From Tannerella sp. (GTDB lineage Bacteria > Bacteroidota > Bacteroidia > Bacteroidales > Tannerellaceae): 37,920 bases of DNA. Within the stretch, counting starts at the first letter, position 1. Each line of letters begins with the position of its first letter. Location: positions 1 through 37,920 of the forward strand of contig JAIRMH010000171.1 in assembly GCA_031258835.1 (NCBI GenBank), read 5' to 3'. The position numbers were made by a program, and so were the translations under genes. The notes beneath the pieces are model-generated. The model had not been told where the DNA came from. It did no database searches and saw nothing but the letters and a program-made list of their open reading frames with translations. Positions 8,679 to 16,726 of the stretch are shown here, in pieces.

Positions 8679-8797
8679 CTCCGATTTGAGCATGAATTTT
8701 ATAGTAAAGTTCTTCTTTTATATACATTTTAAGCAGTTTCTCCCTTTAAATTTCCTACTCAATCAAAAGTAGTATTTATTTTTTAACTAAAATTTTA

Positions 8798-9145
8798 ATG
8801 AACATTTACATTTCAGGTTTAAGCTACAGCATAAATGACGCTGACTTAAACGAGTTATTTACAGAGTATGGAGAGGTTTCTTCAGCAAGAGTTATTAATG
8901 ACAGGGAAACCGGACGTTCAAGGGGGTTTGGTTTTGTAGAAATGCCCAATGAAACAGATGGCCAGAAGGCTATTGATGAATTAAACGGTGCTGAATATGA
9001 CAACAAAGTTATATCGGTAAGCGTAGCGCGTCCAAGAACAGAACATCCGTCGTCCGGAGGAAATCGCGGTCGCGGCAACAACAACGGATTCAGAAGGAAC
9101 AGCGGAGGATTCGGGAAAAACAGCGGAGGATTCGGGAGATACTAA
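8798..9145 (+). CDS. RRM-domain RNA-binding protein with Gly/Asn/Arg-rich tail
   Basis: A single RNA-recognition motif covers residues 1-80: RNP2 is IYISGL (3-8) and RNP1 is RGFGFVEM (about 43-50). The tail (about 83-115) is rich in Gly, Asn and Arg and repeats NSGGFG. This is the glycine-rich RRM family that is abundant in Bacteroidota and also in cyanobacteria and plants, where members bind single-stranded RNA and often respond to cold. The gene stands alone with its own promoter, a long leader and a strong terminator. RNA targets unknown. Confidence 0.92.
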   Translation: MNIYISGLSYSINDADLNELFTEYGEVSSARVINDRETGRSRGFGFVEMPNETDGQKAIDELNGAEYDNKVISVSVARPRTEHPSSGGNRGRGNNNGFRRNSGGFGKNSGGFGRY

Positions 9146-9161
9146 AAATCCATCGAACAGG

Positions 9162-9195
9162 AAAACAGAAGGCCAAACGCCTTCTGTTTTTTTTT
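9162..9195 (+). terminator. Intrinsic terminator of the RRM gene
   Basis: The 9-bp stem ACAGAAGGC / GCCTTCTGT with loop CAAAC is followed directly by nine T (9187-9195), the first of which closes the stem. It lies 20 bases after the RRM stop codon. Confidence 0.93.
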
Positions 9196-9225
9196 ACATA
9201 TACCTGTATGAATAAAGAACAAAAC

Positions 9226-9609
9226 CTATCTGCACTTCGGACAAAGTCCCGAAATAAAAGTAGAAACAGATGAAACGCTGTATTCTTCCGGCATTTTTGG
9301 TGATAACAGCTTATCTTCGATACAGGTGACCATATTGCAATTTATACAACGGAAATGCGGATGATTGTCACGGTGATGTTCATGATCACAGTCATGACAT
9401 AAAGCATAGTAAGTTTTGCTATTGTCGCCGACGATTTTGTGAATCTTCCCATCTTCGCAAAACCCCTGCAGGATGCGATAAATCGTCACACGGTCTAATT
9501 GTCCGGACAAACATTTCTCAATATCTTCGTGACACAGGGCAGATACCGATTTCTCGAAGACGTTCATCACCAAACTTTTTGTTTTTGTATTTCTTTTTTT
9601 CTTATCCAT
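9226..9609 (-). CDS. Fur-family metalloregulator, probably Zur-like
   Basis: The 127-residue repressor has the Fur winged-helix domain (about 10-75, with HEDIEKCLSGQLDRVTIYRIL) followed by the dimerisation/metal part, which carries two structural-zinc Cys pairs (CINC and CPKC) and a His/Asp-rich CHDCDHEHHRDNHPHF segment. Fur-family proteins bind palindromic operators when loaded with metal. It follows a DUF4625 lipoprotein and a ZnuD-like receptor gene on the same strand, and a palindrome lies at that receptor's promoter, so zinc is my preferred metal; iron or another metal is not excluded. An upstream ATG at 9639 would add 10 residues; MDKKKRN at 9609 fits better. Confidence 0.87.
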   Translation of the reverse strand: MDKKKRNTKTKSLVMNVFEKSVSALCHEDIEKCLSGQLDRVTIYRILQGFCEDGKIHKIVGDNSKTYYALCHDCDHEHHRDNHPHFRCINCNMVTCIEDKLLSPKMPEEYSVSSVSTFISGLCPKCR

Positions 9610-9660
9610 AAGACATATATTATATGTAGTTATACTCAATTTATTCGCTCTTATTCGTTC

Positions 9661-10134
9661 TTATTCGCTGATTTTTACGCTGACAGCCACCAATTGTTGC
9701 CACCCTGCCCTGTCGGTCAAACGCACCATAAAATGATAGTCGCCCGTATCGACATCGGCGGGAATCGTGATCTCATTGCCCGCTTCAAATTCTTTCACAC
9801 CTGCAGGCATAGAATAATCCTGATTGAAAACCCATGCATTGACAGGCGTCTTTCTTTCATCCATGTTACATTCTTCACTACCGGTGCTGTGTGAATGGTG
9901 GTCGAAATTATTATGAATTTCAATGTTATAATTGCCCAATTCCACATTATCCGAGAACTTCGCCTTGAACGTAAAACTGTTGCCACGTTTCAGCGTCGTG
10001 CAGTTTTGTGGGAAATACCCGCCGCCTTCCATTTCAATCACAGGCTTCTGCATATCCTTCGTTTCCTCATCACTACCGCATCCTCCCAAAAGAAATGCCG
10101 GTAAAAAAGCGATTAAAAAACATATTTCCTTCAT
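9661..10134 (-). CDS. DUF4625-type His-containing surface lipoprotein
   Basis: The N-terminus MKEICFLIAFLPAFLLGGC is a lipoprotein signal with the lipobox Cys at residue 19. The following GSDEE resembles the Bacteroidota surface-export signal (Ser/Lys plus acidic residues), so the protein is probably exposed on the cell surface. The rest is a beta-rich domain of the DUF4625 type with a His cluster HNNFDHHSHS near the middle and acidic residues, consistent with metal binding. The ATG at 10155 would add seven residues (MDYKERR). It lies between the receptor gene (148 bases) and the Fur-family gene (51 bases). Role as a metal-capturing partner of the receptor is inferred. Confidence 0.8.
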   Translation of the reverse strand: MKEICFLIAFLPAFLLGGCGSDEETKDMQKPVIEMEGGGYFPQNCTTLKRGNSFTFKAKFSDNVELGNYNIEIHNNFDHHSHSTGSEECNMDERKTPVNAWVFNQDYSMPAGVKEFEAGNEITIPADVDTGDYHFMVRLTDRAGWQQLVAVSVKISE

Positions 10135-10282
10135 TCTTCGTTCTTTATAATCCATTGTCGTTCTATTTTTATCATCATTATGTTATCAAACAGTAATAAA
10201 TTAACTGCGGTCCATTCATACATCTCTCACAAACCTTGTAGATGGGATGTTTTTCAAAAAAAAGGACTTTTCGGAAGCAGGA

Positions 10283-12418
10283 TCAAAAATTAACCCCAAT
10301 CATCACCGAAAAATTGCGTCCTGCTTCGGGCACATCTATCAAGCGGTAAAAACCCGTATGATCATAATACCGTTTGTTCAACAGATTATTTGCCTGAAAG
10401 CCGACTTTCATACTTGCTTCCCCGAATGTAAACGATCGTCCCCATGCCGCATTAAGCAACCGATATCCCGGTGTGACATTCTCGGGAGGAACAATCTCGT
10501 TCTGAGCGGCTACCGCCCTGAAAACAAGCGAGATATAACCATCTGTGCCCGCCAGACGAACTTGCGGCAAATATTTTATTTCAAGAGCCGCGCCTGCAGG
10601 CGGTGAAAACGGCAGCGTATAACCCTTTTTATCGCCCGAAAGTTGCCGTGCATAGAGATAATCGCCTGTTAAACTCATTTCTACACACTTAGCGACTTTA
10701 TAATTAACATCAAATTCAAATCCCCACCGAAAAACTTTGCTTTGCGTGTAATAATACATCTGCAACCCTTCGTTGTAGTCGGCAGTAGGATTCAAATAAA
10801 TAAAATTCGGGAAATAATTCAAATAAGGTTCTATTCGAATATCAATTTTTTCGTTACTCCAGTTGATGCCGGCATCCAACTGATACGATTCTTCGGGAGA
10901 TAATCCGGCATTGCCTTTTTCGTAACGGAAGATATGATAATTCACGCCATCCGAAGCGAGTTCTTTTGGTATGGGGGCGCGAAAGCCTTTACCTATGTTC
11001 GCCTTGAAAATCCAGTCTTCAGGATTATAGTTCACGCCAACCGACCACGTTAAACATTGGAAAGTCCGTTGCAGAGCCGCCGAACGCTCCTTGTAAACAA
11101 CACTCCCGTTTTCATCAGGCGTCTTATACCAATCCTTATAACTGTCGGTTTCCGTTTGTATTCTATCAAGGCGAACGCCCCCGCTAATTACTAACTTATC
11201 AGATAGATACCATCTGTCATAAACGAACGCGCCCAAAGAATTTGTTCTGAAATCGGGAATAATAAAGCCCCAGCCGCCACGTCGATTGTCCTGGCGTTCA
11301 AAATTAAAACCTGCGTATAAGTTGTGCTCGGAAGCAAGCGCAAATTTTATCGCGACATTTGCCGTATATGTATCTTTATCAAACCGGCGTTCCAGAGCGT
11401 CGGAAGGAATTGGCATATAACCGTGAGAAACAGGCTCGGAATATTCCTTCCGATAATTGTTCTGATATGCAAAATCACCATATAACGCCAGATTATCAAA
11501 CCGGTAATTTGTGTGATTGGTTATCTTAAAATGATTTACGGAATGATATGGCAAATTTATATCGCGCACGGATTTATCGTAGTCTATTTCGGACAGGCGG
11601 ACTTCCAGACCATGCGCATCGGCAAAAAAACCACTTTTCACATAAACATCCGACAAATAAAAAGTAGTAAGCAATCTGTCCGAAATAAAACCAACATGTA
11701 TGCCGCCGTTCTGTTCCTTTCCCGCCGTATTCCGCAATCTCCTGTCTTTCATCTTAATATAATAGGAATAATACTGTATGCTATCGGCCGGAACATGATA
11801 ATCGGCGTAATCAATAAGTGTAAAATTCGCCTTGTACCAAAATCTGTTCTTTTTGCTGCCCAGATGAACTGAAGCTCCTATGGATTCGTTATTTGTTCGA
11901 CCGAAAAGATTGACTTCACCCTCCAATGTCTTCTGCGGAATATACGAACTTTTCAGGTTTATCACACCTGCAATGGCATCGGAACCGTAAAGTAACGCCC
12001 CCGGACCTTTGACGATTTCAATATTATCAAGTGCAAACTGATCAATTTCCAGCCCATGATCGTCACCCCATTGCTGCCCTTCATGCTTAATGCCGTTTTC
12101 CGCAACAAGCAAACGGTTAAAACCCAATCCACGGATTGCGGGTTTCGACTGTCCCGAACCGATACTCATCGCTTTTACGCCCGGAATTTTTTCTAAACTA
12201 TGCATCAAACTGCCGGAAAAATTCCGTTTTAGAAGCGACTCGCTAATTTGCACCACATTTTGCGACGATCGCATCTGCACATTCCGCTTGCTATATGCAT
12301 TTACAATCACTTCGTTGAGCAAAACAACCGTATCTCTTTTATTCTGGGCGGACAATTGTATACAGAGAAACACAAACATGAACATTAAATATTTTCTATG
12401 TATTTTTATCTTATTCAT
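10283..12418 (-). CDS. TonB-dependent outer-membrane receptor, probable zinc (ZnuD-like) transporter
   Basis: The 711-residue protein starts with a signal peptide ending near LSAQ, then DTVVLLNEVIVNAYS (TonB-box-like), a plug domain (about 45-155, with SLEKIPGVKAMSIGSGQSKP and GPGALLYGSDAIAGVINL), and a 22-strand-type barrel ending NFSVMIGVNF (C-terminal Phe). It lacks the N-terminal carboxypeptidase-like domain of SusC proteins, so it belongs with ion or siderophore receptors. Several His-rich loop segments such as QQWGDDHGLEID and FADAHGLEV resemble ZnuD-type receptors. Promoter with a palindromic operator at 12437-12481. Zinc as substrate is inferred from the neighbouring Fur/Zur and DUF4625 genes. 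Confidence 0.88.
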   Translation of the reverse strand: MNKIKIHRKYLMFMFVFLCIQLSAQNKRDTVVLLNEVIVNAYSKRNVQMRSSQNVVQISESLLKRNFSGSLMHSLEKIPGVKAMSIGSGQSKPAIRGLGFNRLLVAENGIKHEGQQWGDDHGLEIDQFALDNIEIVKGPGALLYGSDAIAGVINLKSSYIPQKTLEGEVNLFGRTNNESIGASVHLGSKKNRFWYKANFTLIDYADYHVPADSIQYYSYYIKMKDRRLRNTAGKEQNGGIHVGFISDRLLTTFYLSDVYVKSGFFADAHGLEVRLSEIDYDKSVRDINLPYHSVNHFKITNHTNYRFDNLALYGDFAYQNNYRKEYSEPVSHGYMPIPSDALERRFDKDTYTANVAIKFALASEHNLYAGFNFERQDNRRGGWGFIIPDFRTNSLGAFVYDRWYLSDKLVISGGVRLDRIQTETDSYKDWYKTPDENGSVVYKERSAALQRTFQCLTWSVGVNYNPEDWIFKANIGKGFRAPIPKELASDGVNYHIFRYEKGNAGLSPEESYQLDAGINWSNEKIDIRIEPYLNYFPNFIYLNPTADYNEGLQMYYYTQSKVFRWGFEFDVNYKVAKCVEMSLTGDYLYARQLSGDKKGYTLPFSPPAGAALEIKYLPQVRLAGTDGYISLVFRAVAAQNEIVPPENVTPGYRLLNAAWGRSFTFGEASMKVGFQANNLLNKRYYDHTGFYRLIDVPEAGRNFSVMIGVNF

Positions 12419-12436
12419 ATCTTCTTTTTAACGACG

Positions 12437-12444
12437 CAAAGATA
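12437..12444 (-). promoter_or_regulatory. Predicted -7 element of the receptor operon
   Basis: TATCTTTG followed by C on the minus strand is a perfect TAnnTTTG match 18 bases upstream of the receptor ATG. A GTTG at the -33 position, 19 bases upstream, lies inside the palindrome at 12457-12481. Confidence 0.65.
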
Positions 12445-12456
12445 CAATAATATTCC

Positions 12457-12481
12457 TATATTGCAACATGGTTGCAATATA
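12457..12481. promoter_or_regulatory. Perfect 25-bp palindrome, candidate Zur/Fur operator
   Basis: The half-site TATATTGCAAC (12457-12467) is mirrored exactly at 12471-12481 around a 3-base centre ATG. This gives 11 paired bases on each side without mismatch. It covers the -33 region of the receptor promoter, where a bound repressor would block RNA polymerase. No other copy was seen in the window. Confidence 0.75.
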
Positions 12482-12579
12482 ATTAACAAAGAGATATATT
12501 TATGATCCGAATATCTATAATGATATTACCATTCTTCGACCGGTATACGCTTTTATTTATTCTGTCGATACATGCCGGA

Positions 12580-15300
12580 TCAATACTCGAAGCGGTATGT
12601 TCCCGACACGATTTCCATCACCGTACAACCTTCCTCTTCGCCGAGATACCTGACGCCTTTGACTTGCGCCAACGGAACGCCGGATTCGCTAACCGGAAGA
12701 CTGTCCCTGTTCGGCAGCCGTACGGTAGCCGACGTATTGGCCGGAATCTCGACCGTAAGTTCAAATTGATCCGGCGACCGGCGCCATTCCGAACGAACGG
12801 TTCCATAGAGTGATTCATAAGAAGCGGCGGCATGGGTCAAATCGTCTACCGGTTGCGGTGCAATCAGGATATGTTTCATGCCTGGACGGTTCTCGTCTAT
12901 GTGGATGCCGACAAGCGAACGATACATCCATGCAACGACGCTTCCGAACATCGGATGGTCGCGCGACGCTTTCCCGTTCCACGTCTCCCACAGACAAGTA
13001 TAGGCATCGTCCAGCAGATAGGCGAAACTCGGTGCCGTACGCTGGTTCATCAGTCGATAGGCGATGTCTGTCCGTCCGTTTTCCGTCAACACCTTCAATA
13101 GTAACGGTGTGGCGAGAATCCCTGTGTCAAAATGATACTGAATAGATTCCAGTTGCTCCAGCAAGGACCGGAAGACGTCCTGCCGTACATCGTCCGGCGT
13201 CATTCCGAAAGCAAGCGGGAACACATTGGCGCCTTGTCGTCCCTCTCCATAACAGCAAGTTTCCGGATTGAAAAAGACGCGATGAAAATCCGACTTTATT
13301 TGTCCGGCCAGTTCTGTAAAATACCGGCTGTCCGCGTCGTTTCCAACGACAGATGCTATCCTGGCCATCAACGAAGCTGAATGGTAATAATAGGACGTGT
13401 TCACCAACGGTTCGGGAAGCTCCAGATTGTCCGGCGTACACCAGTCGCCCAGACACCAGCCGTTGGGTTCCTCGCGTACAACGATGCCGCGCCCGTCTGT
13501 GCGCGTCCCCAGATAGGTCACCCATTGTTTCATTCCGGCGTAATGCTGTTCCAGCAAGGCTGTGTCGCCGTAAAAACAGTAATAAGCCCAGGGCATAATG
13601 AGGTATGCCGATCCCCAGGCAGGGCCACCGCCGCCGCCACCAAAGGGCGCCGTATGAGGAACGTAACCCGTTTTTTTGTTGCGGGCGTCGTCCATGTCAT
13701 CGAACCATTTGCGGAAAAAACAGGTCATGTCGAACGACCAGAGGGCGCTCTCCACCGCGACTTGTCCGTCGCCGGTATAGGCTAATCGCTCGCGATGCGG
13801 ACAGTCACTACTGATGCTTCCATGGAAATTTCCACGCTGGGTAAGCAGATAGGACGTGTTTATTCTGTTGAACAGCTCATTGGAGCAAGAGAAATGGCCA
13901 GTCTGCGCCGGATCGGTATTCACGACTTTCACGACAAGACTTTCGCTGCCCATTTCCACCTCGCGTGTGACGACCTGAACCGTACGGAAAGCATGCCACG
14001 TGAAACGTGGTTCCCACCGTTCCGGCGCGCCTCCTTTCAGGATATACGTATCTGACTGCCTGAAAGATTCCCCTTCTTCTCCGTAGAAATGCAACCGTAT
14101 TTCATCCCCGGCCTTGCCCTGTACCGAAATTTCCGCCCATCCGGATATCATTTCCGGAAGGACGTACAGATATGTCGAATCGTTAATGCGGCCTCTAAAA
14201 TCAGGCGTCAGCACGCGGGTAATTTTGTCGAACGGCGCCAGTTGCGATTGCAATCGCCCCGTCGGTGGACGGACAGTCTGTGCTGATTGCCATGCGGAAT
14301 CGTCATAGCCGTTCATATTCCATGCGTCCAAATCCAGCCGCGCATCATAGCGTTCGCCGGAAAATATGCCGTCGTGCAGTAACGGACCTGCCGTCGTGCA
14401 TTTCCATGATTCGTCCGTCGAAACGGTTTCCACGCTTCCGTCCGTATAGGTAATCTCCAACTGGGCACATAACTTGGGCAGGTCATACCACATGTCGCCT
14501 TCTCCTCTGCGATCGCGCTGGTTGTACCAGCCGTTACCGAGCACGGCGCCGATGGTATTTGTCCCGTTTTGCAGCAGTTCGGCGACGTCGAAAGTATTGT
14601 ACAGGACGCGCTGAGTCGACTGGTCATCATAGAAATAGTACAGGTTTTGCAGCGGACGCACGTCGTAATTGGTGACCGCCGGCGCCAATACCTGATCTCC
14701 CACTTTCTTTCCGTTCACATACATTTCATAAAATCCCAGCCCGCATACATACGCTTTCGCCTGACGTACAGAGCGATCGACAGTAAATTCCCTGCGAAAC
14801 CATGGTGCCGGATGCGTCTCTCCGGTTGTGGGAGCAGGATCCGTCATGGCGCCGATCCAGCGGGATGTCCAGTCGGAGGGTTGCAACAACCCCATTGACC
14901 ACGTAGCGATCCGGCTCCACGCCGTCGGACGATTGTGTTCGTCCCACACCTGAACTTTCCAGTAAACATGCTGACGGGAAACAAGCGCTTTTCCCTTGTA
15001 TTTCACCTGGACGGACTGCGACGACGCAACCACGCTTGAATCCCACAAGTCGGCTTTTCCTTCGGACAAGAGCGCCGGATCGCTGGCTGCCAGTATCCGG
15101 TAAGCCGTCTGGCTTTTACCTCTTTGGGCAGAATAAAGTCGCCAGCTCAACAAAGGATCCTTACTTTCAACAGCGACAGGGTCGCTCAGATATTCGCATT
15201 GTAAATGACCGACGGTCAATACTTCCCGGTTGCATGATGAGAGCCATACGGTCGACAGGCAGACTGCACATAGCAGACTGATACAAAAATAGTGTTTCAT
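12580..15300 (-). CDS. Alpha-L-rhamnosidase, GH78, lipoprotein
   Basis: GH78 enzymes release terminal alpha-L-rhamnose from plant pectins, glycosides and bacterial polysaccharides. The 906-residue product has a lipoprotein signal (lipobox Cys23 in WLSSC), an N-terminal beta domain (about 30-150, with YRILAAS), a second beta domain with TSRWIGA and YVNGKKVGD, then an alpha/alpha barrel. The conserved DCPHRERLAYTGD (499-511) holds the likely general acid Glu504; LWETWNG further on holds the likely base. SRDHPMFGSVVAWMY and the C-terminal beta domain close the protein. No rhamnose-specific partners are adjacent. Promoter at 15359-15366. Downstream the stop is 161 bases from the receptor start, with no clear terminator. 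Confidence 0.96.
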   Translation of the reverse strand: MKHYFCISLLCAVCLSTVWLSSCNREVLTVGHLQCEYLSDPVAVESKDPLLSWRLYSAQRGKSQTAYRILAASDPALLSEGKADLWDSSVVASSQSVQVKYKGKALVSRQHVYWKVQVWDEHNRPTAWSRIATWSMGLLQPSDWTSRWIGAMTDPAPTTGETHPAPWFRREFTVDRSVRQAKAYVCGLGFYEMYVNGKKVGDQVLAPAVTNYDVRPLQNLYYFYDDQSTQRVLYNTFDVAELLQNGTNTIGAVLGNGWYNQRDRRGEGDMWYDLPKLCAQLEITYTDGSVETVSTDESWKCTTAGPLLHDGIFSGERYDARLDLDAWNMNGYDDSAWQSAQTVRPPTGRLQSQLAPFDKITRVLTPDFRGRINDSTYLYVLPEMISGWAEISVQGKAGDEIRLHFYGEEGESFRQSDTYILKGGAPERWEPRFTWHAFRTVQVVTREVEMGSESLVVKVVNTDPAQTGHFSCSNELFNRINTSYLLTQRGNFHGSISSDCPHRERLAYTGDGQVAVESALWSFDMTCFFRKWFDDMDDARNKKTGYVPHTAPFGGGGGGPAWGSAYLIMPWAYYCFYGDTALLEQHYAGMKQWVTYLGTRTDGRGIVVREEPNGWCLGDWCTPDNLELPEPLVNTSYYYHSASLMARIASVVGNDADSRYFTELAGQIKSDFHRVFFNPETCCYGEGRQGANVFPLAFGMTPDDVRQDVFRSLLEQLESIQYHFDTGILATPLLLKVLTENGRTDIAYRLMNQRTAPSFAYLLDDAYTCLWETWNGKASRDHPMFGSVVAWMYRSLVGIHIDENRPGMKHILIAPQPVDDLTHAAASYESLYGTVRSEWRRSPDQFELTVEIPANTSATVRLPNRDSLPVSESGVPLAQVKGVRYLGEEEGCTVMEIVSGTYRFEY

Positions 15301-15358
15301 GTATAATTTTTTTTATGATTTGGCACATAGATTCTTCGATTTTATATTCTTCAGGAGG

Positions 15359-15373
15359 CAAATATACATGAAA
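15359..15373 (-). promoter_or_regulatory. Predicted promoter of the rhamnosidase gene, TTTCATG variant
   Basis: On the minus strand TATATTTG (15366 to 15359) fits TAnnTTTG. It is directly preceded by TTTCATG, a block that recurs in front of three other -7 elements in this window (23073, 25648 and, on plus, 35194). Confidence 0.5.
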
Positions 15374-15400
15374 TAAATTGGAAAACTTGCACTTTTCCTA

Positions 15401-15408
15401 TAATTTTG
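15401..15408 (+). promoter_or_regulatory. Predicted -7 element of the thioredoxin-like gene
   Basis: TAATTTTG followed by C, with TTG at 15378-15380 twenty bases upstream as a -33 box. Start point near 15414, leader about 34 bases. It is divergent from the rhamnosidase promoter. Confidence 0.6.
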
Positions 15409-15447
15409 CATTGTATTTGTAAAATAACAAGATAGAAATGGTTTAAT

Positions 15448-16146
15448 ATGAAAAAAGTTTTATGTTTTATATTAATATGTTTTATGTTGCAGGTCATTTC
15501 GCAGGGTATGAATGCACAGAAGACGGCGGTTTATGAAGGTTTGACGTATTATTTGGATAAGAAGGAAGCGTTTGATACGGCGACGGTGCAGGGAAAACAG
15601 GTTTTTTTATTTTGGGGCAGCGTTTCTTGTAGCAGGTGTAACCAGGTAAAAAAGAATCTGGCTCATAGAACGTTGACGTCAATACTTCAGGAGCATTATA
15701 TTCTTTGGTATTGTGATGATAACGAATATTCAAGAGGCACGCCTGAAGTAATTGATTATTTATCCGTAGTGCCCACGCCGAATGTTCCTTATCCTGCTTT
15801 ATGTATTATTGATACATTTGACATCACAAAGGCGCATGGACTTGTATGGGGTAAAACGTTGACGGTATCTCAACTGTATGATATGCTGACCAAATATGTT
15901 GCGAACGATTATATAGATGATGACAAGCGTTCAAATAATGCCTATATATCACGGAATAAGCTGATTGTGAAGAGCGATGCCACAAAAGAAGAAATAATCG
16001 TATATGCCGTAACAGGCTCGCAGGTTGATAAATTCAACAAGACAGAACCGACCTTAATGCGGGATGCATCTTCTTACCCCTCCGGCATACTTATTATTGC
16101 AGGCAGTTCGGGGTGGGCGCGAAAAGTTATCCTGAAACGGAATTAA
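15448..16146 (+). CDS. Secreted thioredoxin-like protein with a T9SS-like C-terminal sorting domain
   Basis: The 232-residue product has a signal peptide (about 1-24, ending MNAQ). A thioredoxin-like domain follows with the redox motif CSRC at 61-64 in FLFWGSVSCSRCNQVKKNL and a VPYPALCIID segment in the position of the cis-Pro loop. From about residue 170 the sequence resembles the type A C-terminal domain of proteins exported by the type IX secretion system: NKLIVKS, IIVYAVTGSQV, then LMRDASSYPSGILII and a closing KVILK. The machinery itself is not in this window. Its last 20 bases overlap the convergent GNAT gene. Target of the redox activity unknown. Confidence 0.78.
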   Translation: MKKVLCFILICFMLQVISQGMNAQKTAVYEGLTYYLDKKEAFDTATVQGKQVFLFWGSVSCSRCNQVKKNLAHRTLTSILQEHYILWYCDDNEYSRGTPEVIDYLSVVPTPNVPYPALCIIDTFDITKAHGLVWGKTLTVSQLYDMLTKYVANDYIDDDKRSNNAYISRNKLIVKSDATKEEIIVYAVTGSQVDKFNKTEPTLMRDASSYPSGILIIAGSSGWARKVILKRN

Positions 16147-16642
16147 TGTTTATCGACATGATATAGTCGTTCATGTAATAGCCGTCACCTATGGGATAAT
16201 CGCGTGTGCCTGATTTCACAAAACCGATATGTTCGTAGAATCCTACGGCGGGATTTTCGCGGTTTACGTATAATTCTACGGTAAAAGGTTGCGGATGGAT
16301 GTCTTTGAGATAAGAAATAACCTGTTCTACCAGATGACGCCCGACGCCTTTTCCGTGGAACTCGGGGACAGCATATATTTTCTGGAAAATAAACGTATCA
16401 TCGGTTTTTTCTTCGAATGAAAGATAACCGGCAGGCCTTTCGTCGGCGGAGATTATAAAAAACTGATGTTTTAATATTGCAATTTGTTTGTAGAGGTTAT
16501 CGATGGAATACATCATCTCAAACATATAGGCCAACTGTTCTTTAGAAAGGATAGAGCCGTATGTATGTTCCCAGATACGGGATGCGAGATCCCGTATCAG
16601 AGAACAATCATTAATATCCGCTTTTCTTATAAAAAGATTCAT
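16127..16642 (-). CDS. GNAT-family N-acetyltransferase
   Basis: The 171-residue product has the GNAT fold: IRDLASRIWEHTYG in the N-terminal part, IYAVPEFHGKGVGRHLVEQVISYL as acetyl-CoA-binding motif A (about 93-115, with the HGKGVG loop) and VNRENPAVGFYEHIGFVKSG as motif B. The closing YMNDYIMSI is usual in this subgroup. The acceptor is not predictable. It lies 84 bases downstream of secA on the same strand and might be read from the secA transcript. Confidence 0.9.
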   Translation of the reverse strand: MNLFIRKADINDCSLIRDLASRIWEHTYGSILSKEQLAYMFEMMYSIDNLYKQIAILKHQFFIISADERPAGYLSFEEKTDDTFIFQKIYAVPEFHGKGVGRHLVEQVISYLKDIHPQPFTVELYVNRENPAVGFYEHIGFVKSGTRDYPIGDGYYMNDYIMSININSVSG

Positions 16643-16726
16643 AATTGTCGATTATTATTAGTTGTTGCAGTCCGTTCCTGACGATTTTTGTTACTTTCCG
16701 CCTTGCGGATATGGACTTTTTATACC

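Larger units (their letters stand above)
8249..8797. other. 549-base intergenic region between divergent queH and the RRM gene
   Basis: No credible reading frame is present. It contains the queH -7 element at the left end, the RRM-gene -7 element at 8671-8678, and a short inverted repeat (CCATTTC / GAAATGG) near 8500-8525. The stretch 8280-8650 is AT-rich with no feature I can name; a small RNA cannot be excluded. Confidence 0.6.
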
